Positions 16,987 through 25,652 of a stretch of 48,304 bases of DNA are shown piece after piece. The notes under the pieces are model-generated. The model worked only from the letters and a program-made list of their open reading frames with translations, did no database searches and was not told where the DNA came from. Numbering within the stretch: position 1 is the stretch's first letter; each line of letters opens with the position of its first letter. The position numbers were made by a program, and so were the translations under genes. The stretch is from NCBI RefSeq assembly GCF_014196055.1, contig NZ_JACICY010000016.1:1-48304 (forward strand). Direction: 5' to 3'. This stretch comes from Novosphingobium hassiacum. GTDB lineage: Bacteria; Pseudomonadota; Alphaproteobacteria; Sphingomonadales; Sphingomonadaceae.

Positions 16987-17694
16987 TCAGGCACTCAATC
17001 TCGCGCCGGAGGACGCTTCTGGGCTGAAGCTGGGCCGACCGAAATCGACACCATTATTGACCGCCCAGATCGCAGCCTGCGTCCGGTTCCGTACCCCCAG
17101 CTTGCGCAGGATAGACTTGACGTGGACCTTGATCGTGGCCTCGCTCACGTCGAGGTGGTTTGCGATTACCTTGTTCGGGTTGCCCCCGAGAAGGTAACGC
17201 ATAGTCTCCAGCTCCCGCTCCGACAGGAGTTCAGAAAGGTCCGCGCTCTTCGCCAGGTACATCTGGTTGCTCAGCAGGCTTTCCGACAGTTGATTGGCAA
17301 GCTGGCTGGGCATGACGTTCTCGCCCATCGCCACCAGCCGCAGCGAAGTAACCAAGGAGTCACAACCGAGCCGCTTGACGATGTAGCCATGGGCGCCGGC
17401 ATTGAAGACCGTGACCATCAGTTCGTAGATAAATGTATCGACCAGAACGACGATCTTGGAGTTGGGAAAGACGGCAGCGATGGCAGCAATCTCTTCCTCG
17501 ACATCTTCAGGTACGTTGTGATCGAACACAACGAGCTGCGGCGAAATCAGGCCAGCTGAACCGTTCAGATCGGCCAGACGGGCGATCGACCCGAGAACTT
17601 CGAACTCGCCTTCTTCAAGTATGCGACGCAGACCTTCGCGGCCAAGCGTATTTTGTCCAACCAGGACTATGGAAAACGTGTCGTGTACGCTCAT
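16987..17694 (-). CDS. NarL/LuxR-type response regulator with atypical receiver
   Basis: 235 residues: an N-terminal receiver (about 7-125) and a C-terminal LuxR helix-turn-helix (about 150-215; LSERELETMRYLLGGNPNKVIANHLDVSEATIKVHVKSILRKLGV). The phosphoacceptor position is kept as Asp 58 (VVFDHN) and Lys 107 is present, but the acidic pair that normally binds Mg near residue 13 is replaced by Gly-Gln-Asn (LVGQN). It may therefore be phosphorylated poorly or act without phosphorylation. No kinase is adjacent. Upstream of UDP-glucose dehydrogenase and inside a polysaccharide locus, it is a candidate regulator of these genes. The ATG has AGGGGA upstream. Confidence 0.85.
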   Translation of the reverse strand: MSVHDTFSIVLVGQNTLGREGLRRILEEGEFEVLGSIARLADLNGSAGLISPQLVVFDHNVPEDVEEEIAAIAAVFPNSKIVVLVDTFIYELMVTVFNAGAHGYIVKRLGCDSLVTSLRLVAMGENVMPSQLANQLSESLLSNQMYLAKSADLSELLSERELETMRYLLGGNPNKVIANHLDVSEATIKVHVKSILRKLGVRNRTQAAIWAVNNGVDFGRPSFSPEASSGARLSA

Positions 17695-18261
17695 GACGAT
17701 CCCCTGAGTTAACGAAGGCGCATAACGACCTGATTTTCATATTTTTTTTACGCCATTACTGAGTAACGTAAGCTTATTCAGTGCTCAAGATTGCCGAGTC
17801 CTTTAATTTAATTTAGCCTGTCCATTCGCAGCCTTGCCCTGAAGCAAAATCCAGAACAGATTTATGCTGCATTTACATATATATATCGAATTTTGTCCCA
17901 AACTAAATTGGTAAATATACTTATGTGTAATGGAATCTTCGAAATCGCTAGCGTTTGGCCAATCGGAATCCCCGCTACTTGCCCACCACGCTCTTTCGCT
18001 TGAGCTGGAAGAAGGGCTCGCAAGTGGAAGTCGATCGTCAGAAACCCATCAAGCTTATGATTTTAAAGTGTCTTTTTGATTATTAAAAGCGAGGTTGATA
18101 CGACCTGGCGGCTCGCTGGTCCTAAATGTCGAGTCTGCGTGATCAAACCTTGCACTGGTTTTGCGCTACTACTTTTGACTGAGGTCAAAATGTTGCTGCA
18201 ATTGCCGAAACCTTGTGCCGGGGCGGGACAAATACGGCAACTTTGAGAAACGTCGTTTGTG
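17695..18261. other. Long AT-rich intergenic region with short inverted repeats
   Basis: About 565 bp without a convincing gene. Next to the regulator gene are TTACT-G-AGTAA (17756-17766) and a similar TGAGTTAACG at 17705-17714. Near the PIG-L end is TTTTGAC-TGAG-GTCAAAA (18173-18190). These could be operators or, for the last, an RNA hairpin after the PIG-L operon. The region should hold the promoter of the regulator gene. Confidence 0.4.
18173..18190. repeat. Inverted repeat TTTTGAC-N4-GTCAAAA
   Basis: Perfect 7-bp arms with a 4-base centre, 72 bp downstream of the PIG-L stop codon. As RNA it would be a hairpin starting and ending in A/U, like a weak bidirectional terminator; as DNA it resembles a dimeric operator. 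The sequence alone does not decide. Confidence 0.4.
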
Positions 18262-18945
18262 TCAGTCGATCTGGCGGATCAGCATAAAGCCCTCTGCTGC
18301 CTCGCGAAAGACGGCTGCCCCCCTGATTCGGGCAAGGGACTCGATCGCAAGCAGCGAGCGTTCATCCGGGAATGGCTTGATCTGGCTCTCGAATGCCCGG
18401 AAGGCATCAAGTTTTCGATGAAGCGTAGCCGAGATGTCGATGAACACGTTGGGTACGAAAGCCGGCGTTATGCCCGGTGCATACCAATTGGTTTCAGACA
18501 GCGTTTCGTAGGCATAGATCCGACTCGGCGCATCAAGGCGGCGGGGCCTTGCCGCGACCATTGCGCTCGTGAAGACAAGCTGATGATCAAGATGAATGTC
18601 ACCCACGAACGGCACGAACACGGTTGAAGGCTTCACATCGTCGATCAATTCGGCAAATCGCGCGTTGAGATCGGACGCAGGCAATGTGTCGAGGGCGGCT
18701 GCGGGCAGATCGAGGTGGCGCAGCTCTGTGGTCCCGATAATCGAGTGCGCGGCCCTGGCTTCTTGCGCAACCCGTTCCACGACGGATTTCGCAAACGCTG
18801 GCTCCAGTCCGGTGGTCATGATCGCGGCAATCACATCTACTCCGGCATCGACTAGCCTCGCCATCGTGCCGCCGCAGCCGAGAATTTCATCATCGGGATG
18901 AGGCGCGATGACCAGAGTCCTGCCGAGATGGCGAAGGTCGCTCAT
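18262..18945 (-). CDS. PIG-L (LmbE) family deacetylase
   Basis: 227 residues with the zinc-site motif PHPDDE at 15-20 and HLDH at 118-121, the hallmarks of N-acetylglucosaminyl deacetylases such as PIG-L, MshB and BshB. There is no signal peptide, so it should work in the cytoplasm on a nucleotide- or lipid-linked N-acetyl sugar. Its ATG overlaps the stop of the formyltransferase gene by 4 bp, and that gene overlaps a glycosyltransferase, giving a three-gene unit. The pairing suggests an acyl exchange on an amino group: removal of acetyl and addition of formyl. Substrate is inferred only. Confidence 0.85.
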   Translation of the reverse strand: MSDLRHLGRTLVIAPHPDDEILGCGGTMARLVDAGVDVIAAIMTTGLEPAFAKSVVERVAQEARAAHSIIGTTELRHLDLPAAALDTLPASDLNARFAELIDDVKPSTVFVPFVGDIHLDHQLVFTSAMVAARPRRLDAPSRIYAYETLSETNWYAPGITPAFVPNVFIDISATLHRKLDAFRAFESQIKPFPDERSLLAIESLARIRGAAVFREAAEGFMLIRQID

Positions 18946-19898
18946 GCCGACGCGCTCGCGCCTGTGCCAAGGATCGCGTGAAGCGGAATTCCACCGTCGC
19001 CCTCAAGCTCGTACTCGTCGATGCGCAGAAGTCCTTCGCCAGTCTGTACGGTGCATGCCTCGCCGTCAAAGACGACGACCTGCCCGGGCAAGGCATGGTA
19101 GCATCTCGGCACGGCCAAGAGCGAACTGCCCCACACCGTCAGGCGCCGTCCTGCGAGCGACGTGAACGCACCTGGGTACGGCCGTGTGGTGGCTCTGACG
19201 AGCCTATCGATCGCGGCTGCCGACAGCTTCCAGTCGATTGCGCCATCGGCCATCGTTCGCCTTGCAGCATAGGTGGCGCAACGTTCGTCCTGCTCCCGAA
19301 ACGAATGCGCGCCCGCGGCGATGGCGGTTAGTGCCTCATCCATCATCGCTCTCAGCACCGCCATGTGCCTTGCATAAAGCGTCGAGGCCGTTTCATCCGG
19401 CGCGACGTGAAAGAAATGCTGTGCAAGCAATGCGCCGCTGTCGACCCCTTCATCGATCCAAAACAATGTGCCGGCCGTGATCTTTTCGTCCAGCAATATC
19501 GTCCAAGGGATGACCGCCCTGCCCCGTAAGCGGGGAATAGCGGCCGGATGATACCCGACAACGCGTCCGGGCGCGATTGCGCAGAAGTCCGTACCGCAGA
19601 TCTGGGACCAGCCGATCACGAAGATGATGTCTGGACGGGCAGTTCGAATGGCATCAAGCGACACGCTGCTGTTGACCTGACGGGTCTGATGGATTGGAAC
19701 GCCCGCTGCTGCCGCGATCTGCGAAACATCGACATAGTCTGAGTGGCGCGCAGACGCTTCGGGTGGCAAGGTGACGACGAGCGCGACCGTCCACCCCGAA
19801 CGGAGCAGCGCTTCAAGCGCGACACGCGTACTCTCTACTGCGCCGACCAGTATGGCGCGAGGCGGTGATGCGGATGTTTTCGAAGCGCATTCAGTCAT
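18942..19898 (-). CDS. Formyltransferase-fold enzyme, probably a sugar N-formyltransferase
   Basis: 318 residues: an N-terminal formyltransferase domain (about 14-190) and a C-terminal Fmt-like domain (about 215-310). The catalytic region reads GYHPAAIPRLRGRAVIPW and GVDSGALL, giving the His (117) and Asp (153) of the N-H-D triad. The Asn of the usual NxH is Gly here, so chemistry or substrate may differ. Methionyl-tRNA formyltransferase (Fmt) is unlikely given the locus. A formyl donor such as N10-formyl-tetrahydrofolate is expected. The acceptor could be the 4-amino sugar made by the dehydratase/aminotransferase pair at 21411-24752, or the amine freed by PIG-L. It overlaps both neighbours by 4 bp. 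Confidence 0.78.
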   Translation of the reverse strand: MTECASKTSASPPRAILVGAVESTRVALEALLRSGWTVALVVTLPPEASARHSDYVDVSQIAAAAGVPIHQTRQVNSSVSLDAIRTARPDIIFVIGWSQICGTDFCAIAPGRVVGYHPAAIPRLRGRAVIPWTILLDEKITAGTLFWIDEGVDSGALLAQHFFHVAPDETASTLYARHMAVLRAMMDEALTAIAAGAHSFREQDERCATYAARRTMADGAIDWKLSAAAIDRLVRATTRPYPGAFTSLAGRRLTVWGSSLLAVPRCYHALPGQVVVFDGEACTVQTGEGLLRIDEYELEGDGGIPLHAILGTGASASA

Positions 19899-21070
19899 GC
19901 TGCGTCCGTGAGATGGCGCAGCCCCGGTTGGTCAGCCTGCGCGCCCGAGCGAAGCAAACCCATGCTGGCAAGCAGGATGCGGTTCACCAGCCTCACATCA
20001 TAACGATCGACAGCCGTTTCGCGTGCACGGCGAGACATCTGCGCGAGGTCGCCCTTGTTCTCGATCAGGCGGCACATCGCATCAGCGAGTGCGACAGGTG
20101 AGCGGGGCGGTATGAGCAGGCCGTTGACACCAGGCTCGATCGGATCGCGGCAGCCGGGCATATCGGTAGTAATGACCGGTCGCCCCGCCGCCAAAGCCTC
20201 GAGAATGGTCCTCGGCAGCCCCTCGCGGTAATAGGAGGGCAACACGAATACACTGCAGGCTGCCAGATGAGGCCGGACATCGCGGGTTTCGGGCAGAAAC
20301 TCGACCGGATATCTTGCAGCAAGCATAGCTACCTCGTCGGCATCGATGCCGGTCCGGTTATCCGGTTCGATCCGGCCGAGGATCTGAAAGCGCACTTGCG
20401 GATGACGCGCCGCAACCAGTTCGGCGGCCTTGACGAAATCATGGACGCCCTTGTCGCGCATCAGCCGACTGATCATCAGAAAGGTGACTACTGTTGAGGC
20501 GCTCGCCTCTGCGGTAAAGTACCGAGTGTCGACGCCGGATCCGGGGACCTGAAGCACGACATGGTCCTCGCCAATGATCCCGGCCGCGATCATGTCTGCG
20601 CGATCGTCCTTGTTAAAGACAAACACCTTGCGTGACCGGCGAAGGCCTGCGCGGTACAGGCGGACGAACAACCGTTTGACCAGCGCCTGCCCGCGAGCTT
20701 CGTCACTGAACAGGTAGCCCAGCCCCGACATCAGCGCAAAAAAGCCCGCCCTGGCGTATATGCGTGCGGCGATGCCTCCGTAAATGATCGGCTTCTGGGT
20801 GTAGGCCAGCACGATGTCGGGCCGTTCAGCGCGCATCAGTCGCAGATAACACAGCATTGTCCACGCATCGCGAACAGGGTTTGTGCCGGTCCTGCTCATG
20901 GGTACATGCCTCAGCGGGATCTGGCTTTTGCCAAGCTGGTCTGCGACCTCGGCATCCCGATCTGGCGCGACTGCGACGACCTCGTGCCCCTGCTTCCGCA
21001 TTTCGGCCAACAATTCTCCACGGAAGTTCACCAGCGAGTACGCCAGGCTCGAGAGAACCAGTATTTTCAA
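19895..21070 (-). CDS. Glycosyltransferase family 4
   Basis: 391 residues starting at a TTG (21068-21070), supported by AGGGAG upstream and by the family N-terminus KILVLSSLAYSLVNFRGEL following at once. GT-B fold: N-terminal acceptor domain about 1-180, then the donor domain with SRLMRDKGVHDFVKAAE and the E-x7-E-like region SYYREGLPRTILEALAAGRPVITTD. Retaining transfer of a sugar from a nucleotide donor to the lipid-linked repeat unit on the cytoplasmic face is expected; members such as PglA and WbpX are similar in style. Donor unknown. First gene of the GT-formyltransferase-PIG-L unit, divergent from the dehydratase operon. Confidence 0.85.
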   Translation of the reverse strand: MKILVLSSLAYSLVNFRGELLAEMRKQGHEVVAVAPDRDAEVADQLGKSQIPLRHVPMSRTGTNPVRDAWTMLCYLRLMRAERPDIVLAYTQKPIIYGGIAARIYARAGFFALMSGLGYLFSDEARGQALVKRLFVRLYRAGLRRSRKVFVFNKDDRADMIAAGIIGEDHVVLQVPGSGVDTRYFTAEASASTVVTFLMISRLMRDKGVHDFVKAAELVAARHPQVRFQILGRIEPDNRTGIDADEVAMLAARYPVEFLPETRDVRPHLAACSVFVLPSYYREGLPRTILEALAAGRPVITTDMPGCRDPIEPGVNGLLIPPRSPVALADAMCRLIENKGDLAQMSRRARETAVDRYDVRLVNRILLASMGLLRSGAQADQPGLRHLTDAA

Positions 21071-21410
21071 GACGTGCTCCCTGGCAGGCCGATGCCGGCG
21101 AAATTCAGGCTCGAATGAGACAGGACAGCGCGATCAGGGCAACCGCGCATCGGACTACTATGCCTTTGTGCAGCCGAAGGGCCCTTCCGGGGACAAGCCG
21201 GAACGACAGCGCCACAGGTCTAATCCCTGCGAGTAAAGGGCTTGCCGAAAGCGGGAATGCCAAGCCGCCAAGGCAATTCAGTCTATAGCATCATTGCGCA
21301 AATGCAGAGCTCGGCAGCCCGGCGTAACTACCCTGCAGCAAGCAGCAGCACTGCGAGAAGCACCGTCGCCTAGCAAGCGGGTGGAGCCATTCCTGTTCGA
21401 GGGCGTGAGC
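21071..21410. promoter_or_regulatory. Divergent promoter region between the GT/formyltransferase and dehydratase operons
   Basis: About 340 bp separating two divergently read operons, so it should contain both promoters. An open frame continues upstream of the dehydratase start through half of it but lacks family similarity. I found no distinct operator. Confidence 0.4.
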
Positions 21411-23537
21411 ATGACCAACACCAACCTGGAGTCTATGCCGGTACTGTCGGAACAGTCACCGGCTTCAGACGAAACATCGATAGAGCCACGCCACAGCAGG
21501 GTCCTGATCGGGTATCTGGCTGGGTTGAAACAACACGTTCAACTGCCAGGATGGCGCAGGTCGCTGCGAACGACCAGCGTGATATCATTGGACTACCTTT
21601 CGATCGCGCTACCACTGGGGTTGCTTGTCAACAGTGCGGCCGTAGGCGTCGGCGGAACTCTGGCAGCGCCGAGTTACGTCTTCCTGTTTTCGCTGATCAC
21701 GACCGCATGCTTCATCGCGACAGGGCTTTACCGTCAAAACTGGCGGTTCGTATCGCTGGCCGATTGCAGCACGCTGCTTCTGACGGTTTCGAGTGCGCTC
21801 TGCGTCGCTTGGGTCATCACACTCGGCATCCCGGAACTTCGCCGCCTTGGAATGGCTCTCGTTCCGCTGGCTTTCACGCACTTTTGCATCGCGACAACAT
21901 TCATGTTGGGCATGCGCATGCTTCGCCGCTCCGCACGGGAGTTCCGCCTGCGCTGGATCGGCGATCCCGCTTCGTCAGAAGAGTGCACCAGTCGGCGGCT
22001 GATCCTGATCGGCGAGCCCGAATGGGCGGTATCGGTGATTCAGCTGACGCATGCCAACAAGAGCATGCACCGGAACACGCCGACGACCGTGATGGGCGTG
22101 CTGCTGACGCGCCCCGAAGAGACAATAACCGGACTTTGCGGCGTGCCGGTTCTGGGCAGCCATACGCAGCTGGCCCGCTCGCTCGAGCTACTGTCCGGCA
22201 AGGGCCAGTCACCCGATAGCGTCGTGGTCTGCGATGATGGCGTGAACCTCAGCGAGAAAGACCTGCTGCAGGTAATGCGGCAGGTCCGCGAACTTGGCCT
22301 CGAACTGGTGCGGATCGACGATCCGTGGACGAAACTGCTCGCGCGACAGTCCGCAGTCGACTTCGACAGCCTGCCGATCACCGACCTGCTCGGACGCAGC
22401 GAGATCAATCTGACCGGCGATGCGGTGAGCCGCCAGGTCTGCGGGCAAAGCGTGCTGGTGACAGGCGCCGGTGGAACGATCGGTGGTGAACTGGTCCGGC
22501 AATTGGCCGCCTTCCGCCCCTCCCGGCTGGTGCTGGTCGATCACTGCGAATTCAACCTGTATTCCGTGGAAATGCTGCTGCGCGAGGCGCATCCCGAGCT
22601 CGTTATCGTTCCGGAACTGTGCAACATCCGCGATGCGAGCGAAGTCCGCCACGTCTTTGCGCGGCATAATCCGGTCATCGTCTACCATGCCGCCGCGCTC
22701 AAGCATGTGCCGATGGTCGAGGCCAACCCGTGCGGCGGTGCACACACCAATATCCTCGGCACCAAGAACATCGCAGACGCGGTCTGCGAATTCGGGGTGC
22801 GCGCTATGGTCCAGGTGTCCACCGACAAAGCGGTCAACCCGATCGGCCTGATGGGCGCAACCAAGCGGGTGGGCGAGCTTTACTGCCAGTCACTCGACTT
22901 CTGCGGGACCGATGATCCCGATTCTCCGCGCTTTATGACGGTCCGGTTTGGCAATGTGCTGGGATCGAGCGGATCGGTGGTTCCGCTGTTCAAGCGCCAA
23001 CTGCTCGAGGGTCGCCCGCTGACGATCACGCATCCCGACATCGAACGCTTTTTCATGAGCGTCGGCGAAGCGGTTCACCTGATCCTGCAGAGCAGTTCGC
23101 ACGCGCTTGAGGAAAACGCGACGCGCGGCAGCATTTTCGTTCTCGACATGGGTGCGCCGGTCAAGATCATCGACTTGGCCCGCCGCATGATCCGCCTGTT
23201 CGGGCTGGAACCCGATGTCGACGTGCCGATCCAGGTCGTCGGCCTGCGCCCGGGCGAGAAGCTGTACGAGGAACTGTTCGACAGCTGCGAGGAGGAAGTG
23301 CAATCAGGCATCGTCGGGCTGCATGAAGCGAGGTCGCGGCCGATCCCGTTGCCGCTGATCACGCGGGCGATCGACCAGCTGGCCACTGCCGTGCGCGACA
23401 GTAATCAGGCCGACGTGCTCCAGATCACGCACACCTTGGTCAAGCTGCCGAGCAGCGGCGTCGACATGACCAGCCTCTATGAGAAATCGCCCAACACCTG
23501 GCGCGTGTCTGGTCCCAAACTTGTGGCGGAGGCCTGA
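21411..23537 (+). CDS. Membrane-bound UDP-GlcNAc 4,6-dehydratase (WbpM/PglF/CapD type)
   Basis: 708 residues from the ATG at 21411. Four hydrophobic segments (about 57-77, 88-105, 120-140, 147-167) anchor it in the inner membrane. A first Rossmann-like domain follows (about 195-320), then the catalytic SDR domain with GAGGTIG at 352-358, YHAAALKHVPMVEANP, STDKAVNPIG (Thr 471-Asp 472-Lys 473) and MGATKR with Lys 485, where Met replaces the usual Tyr as in WbpM and PglF. It would form UDP-2-acetamido-2,6-dideoxy-4-hexulose from UDP-GlcNAc. The aminotransferase 3 bp downstream would aminate C4. Length and order match WbpM-class enzymes. Confidence 0.88.
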   Translation: MTNTNLESMPVLSEQSPASDETSIEPRHSRVLIGYLAGLKQHVQLPGWRRSLRTTSVISLDYLSIALPLGLLVNSAAVGVGGTLAAPSYVFLFSLITTACFIATGLYRQNWRFVSLADCSTLLLTVSSALCVAWVITLGIPELRRLGMALVPLAFTHFCIATTFMLGMRMLRRSAREFRLRWIGDPASSEECTSRRLILIGEPEWAVSVIQLTHANKSMHRNTPTTVMGVLLTRPEETITGLCGVPVLGSHTQLARSLELLSGKGQSPDSVVVCDDGVNLSEKDLLQVMRQVRELGLELVRIDDPWTKLLARQSAVDFDSLPITDLLGRSEINLTGDAVSRQVCGQSVLVTGAGGTIGGELVRQLAAFRPSRLVLVDHCEFNLYSVEMLLREAHPELVIVPELCNIRDASEVRHVFARHNPVIVYHAAALKHVPMVEANPCGGAHTNILGTKNIADAVCEFGVRAMVQVSTDKAVNPIGLMGATKRVGELYCQSLDFCGTDDPDSPRFMTVRFGNVLGSSGSVVPLFKRQLLEGRPLTITHPDIERFFMSVGEAVHLILQSSSHALEENATRGSIFVLDMGAPVKIIDLARRMIRLFGLEPDVDVPIQVVGLRPGEKLYEELFDSCEEEVQSGIVGLHEARSRPIPLPLITRAIDQLATAVRDSNQADVLQITHTLVKLPSSGVDMTSLYEKSPNTWRVSGPKLVAEA

Positions 23538-23540
23538 GCA

Positions 23541-24752
23541 ATGGCAGATCGAGAAACTGCACTCCATGCAGGCATTGTCCCCATCGCACCTGTCGCATCG
23601 CGCTGGCCCGAATATGGCGAGGACGAGGTCGCCGCGGTGACGAGGGTGCTTGAAAGTGGTCGGGTCAACGCTTTGGTCCACGGCGAAGAAAACCGCGCAT
23701 TCGAACGGGAATTTGCCGAGTTCGTCGGCATGCCGTTTGCGATTGCCGTAGCGAACGGCACAGTGTCGCTGGAAATGGGTCTTCGCGCACTGGGCGTGGG
23801 ACCGGGCGACGAGGTCATCGTGCCCGCGCGCAGTTTCTTCGCGACCGCGAGTTGCGTGGTGGCCGCAGGTGCGCAACCCGTCTTCGCCGACGTCCAGTTG
23901 CACAGCCAGAACATCGATCCGGTCTCGGTCGCGCGGATGATCTCATCGCGAACACGCGCAGTTCTCTGCGTGCATCTTGCCGGTCGACCATGCGAAATGG
24001 ACGCGCTGCTGACCCTTTGCAGCACGAACGGCATCGCGCTGATCGAGGACTGTGCGCAGGCCCATGGCGCGACGTATCGCGGCAAAAAGGTCGGCTCGTT
24101 CGGCGATTGTGCGTCGTTTTCGTTCTGCACCGACAAAATCATGTCGACCGGTGGCGAAGGCGGCATGGTGCTATTCCGCAAAGAGGCTGCGTGGGAACGG
24201 GCAATGGCCTACAAGGACCACGGCAAGAACCCGGCAAAGCTACGATCGCCGACGATCGTCGCCCCCGGCGAGTTCCGCTATACCCACGACAGTTTCGGCA
24301 GCAATTTCCGGCTGACCGAGATGCAGGCGGCGATCGGTCGGGTACAATTGCGAAAGCTGCCCGACTGGATAAAGCAGCGTCAGGCGAACGCTACACGTCT
24401 GCAAGGTCTGCTTGCCGGCTTGCCGGGGATCGTGGTGGACGCCGTGAAAGGCTGCCTGGCACCATCGTGGTACAAATTCTACGTGCGGGTCGATACGGCG
24501 AAATTGCCAGCCGGGATGAGACGCGGCGACCTGCTTGCCGGATTGATGCGGTTGGGCATCCAGTGCGGCAGTGGCGCATGTCCCGACATGAGCCGCGAAG
24601 CCGCGTTTTCCAATTGCGAGCCCAAGCGCGATGGCGATCTCGAGCGCGCGCGGGAGCTTGGCAGCACGACAATCATGTTGCCGATCGATCACCTGCTGGA
24701 CGATCGCGATATGGATAACATCGCCGCAGCGTTTCGCGAGGTACTGTCATGA
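23541..24752 (+). CDS. DegT/DnrJ/EryC1 sugar aminotransferase
   Basis: 403 residues of a PLP-dependent fold-type I enzyme. The Schiff-base Lys is probably Lys 199 (FSFCTDKIMSTGGEGGM), with Asp 170 and Gln 173 (LIEDCAQAHGA) for the cofactor ring. It would transfer an amino group, normally from glutamate, to the 4-keto sugar made by the preceding dehydratase, giving UDP-4-amino-4,6-dideoxy-HexNAc, as PglE does. The start has GGAGG 13 bases upstream and lies 3 bp from the dehydratase stop. The sulfotransferase start overlaps its end by 4 bp. A perosamine-type GDP-sugar route is unlikely because no GDP-mannose dehydratase is present. Confidence 0.87.
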   Translation: MADRETALHAGIVPIAPVASRWPEYGEDEVAAVTRVLESGRVNALVHGEENRAFEREFAEFVGMPFAIAVANGTVSLEMGLRALGVGPGDEVIVPARSFFATASCVVAAGAQPVFADVQLHSQNIDPVSVARMISSRTRAVLCVHLAGRPCEMDALLTLCSTNGIALIEDCAQAHGATYRGKKVGSFGDCASFSFCTDKIMSTGGEGGMVLFRKEAAWERAMAYKDHGKNPAKLRSPTIVAPGEFRYTHDSFGSNFRLTEMQAAIGRVQLRKLPDWIKQRQANATRLQGLLAGLPGIVVDAVKGCLAPSWYKFYVRVDTAKLPAGMRRGDLLAGLMRLGIQCGSGACPDMSREAAFSNCEPKRDGDLERARELGSTTIMLPIDHLLDDRDMDNIAAAFREVLS

Positions 24753-25606
24753 CTTTCCACAACATGCCTAACGTCCAGCCGCAATTCATCGTCATCGGTG
24801 CCATCAAGGCGGCGACGACCTGGATCCAGAAGCAGTTGCAGACACACCCCGGCATATTCATGCCTGACGTCGAACCGCACTACTTCAGCAGCGAATACCA
24901 CCGGGGCCCGACCTATTACGAAGGGCTGTTCCGCCTCGCCCCCGCCGGGGTCGTGCTTGGCGAAAAATCGGCCGACTATCTGGCCCATCCGCTCGCAGCC
25001 GAGCGGATCGCGCGAGCGTATCCGGATGTCAAACTTCTGGTGCAGCTTCGCAATCCGGTCGACCGGGCGTACTCCGACTACAAGATGCTCTATCGACGCG
25101 GCACCGTGCGCGAAGGGCCAGAGCATTACCTGAAGGCGCGAAACAGCTCGCAGCCAAGACTGCTCGCCGGCGGACGCTACGCCGAACATCTGTCTCGCTG
25201 GATGAAGCTGTTCCCTGCGGCAAACATGCTGACGTTCCTGTTCGAGGACGTACGCCAGCGACCGCAGGAAACATTGGATCTGGTCTGCCGCCACATTGGC
25301 GTCCAACCGCAGGAAATCAGGGCGCAGGCCCGCCGCGAGAACGACAGCACCGAGCAGTTCCTTCCGCTCTCGGTGCGTAAGGCGCTTGCCCCGTTAAAAG
25401 GCGCTTTTGCGCCATTGCGCGGGCAGCGATGGTTCGAAGCGACACGGGGCCTGATGACGCGCCAGGTGAGTTACCCACCGATGTCGCTCGCGCTCAGGGC
25501 AGAGATCGAACGGTACTACGCCGACGATATCGACAAGCTTGAGGAGCTTCTGGGCCGCGATCTCGGTCAGTGGCGGCACCGCAACCTGAGCAGCAACGCG
25601 GCATGA
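24749..25606 (+). CDS. PAPS-dependent sulfotransferase 1
   Basis: 285 residues with the 5'-phosphosulfate-binding motif IGAIKAATTWIQKQL (about 16-30) and the 3'-phosphate motif RNPVDRAYSDY (about 95-105), both typical of heparan-type sulfotransferases. No signal peptide or membrane anchor is evident, so sulfation is probably cytoplasmic, on the lipid-linked repeat or a nucleotide sugar. Translation is coupled to the aminotransferase (ATGA overlap); an internal Met at residue 6 is an alternative start. It belongs to a different branch from sulfotransferase 2 at 34221. The PAPS-making genes are not in the window. Confidence 0.85.
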   Translation: MTFHNMPNVQPQFIVIGAIKAATTWIQKQLQTHPGIFMPDVEPHYFSSEYHRGPTYYEGLFRLAPAGVVLGEKSADYLAHPLAAERIARAYPDVKLLVQLRNPVDRAYSDYKMLYRRGTVREGPEHYLKARNSSQPRLLAGGRYAEHLSRWMKLFPAANMLTFLFEDVRQRPQETLDLVCRHIGVQPQEIRAQARRENDSTEQFLPLSVRKALAPLKGAFAPLRGQRWFEATRGLMTRQVSYPPMSLALRAEIERYYADDIDKLEELLGRDLGQWRHRNLSSNAA

Positions 25607-25652
25607 CCGCGAGGCTTTGCCTCCAACCCAAGCGAACAGGGGAACGGGACTG

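Noticed and set aside
17930..18079. A 49-codon plus-strand frame in the long intergenic region
   Set aside because: No ribosome binding site, no recognised family, and an AT-rich setting; a frame of this length is expected by chance.
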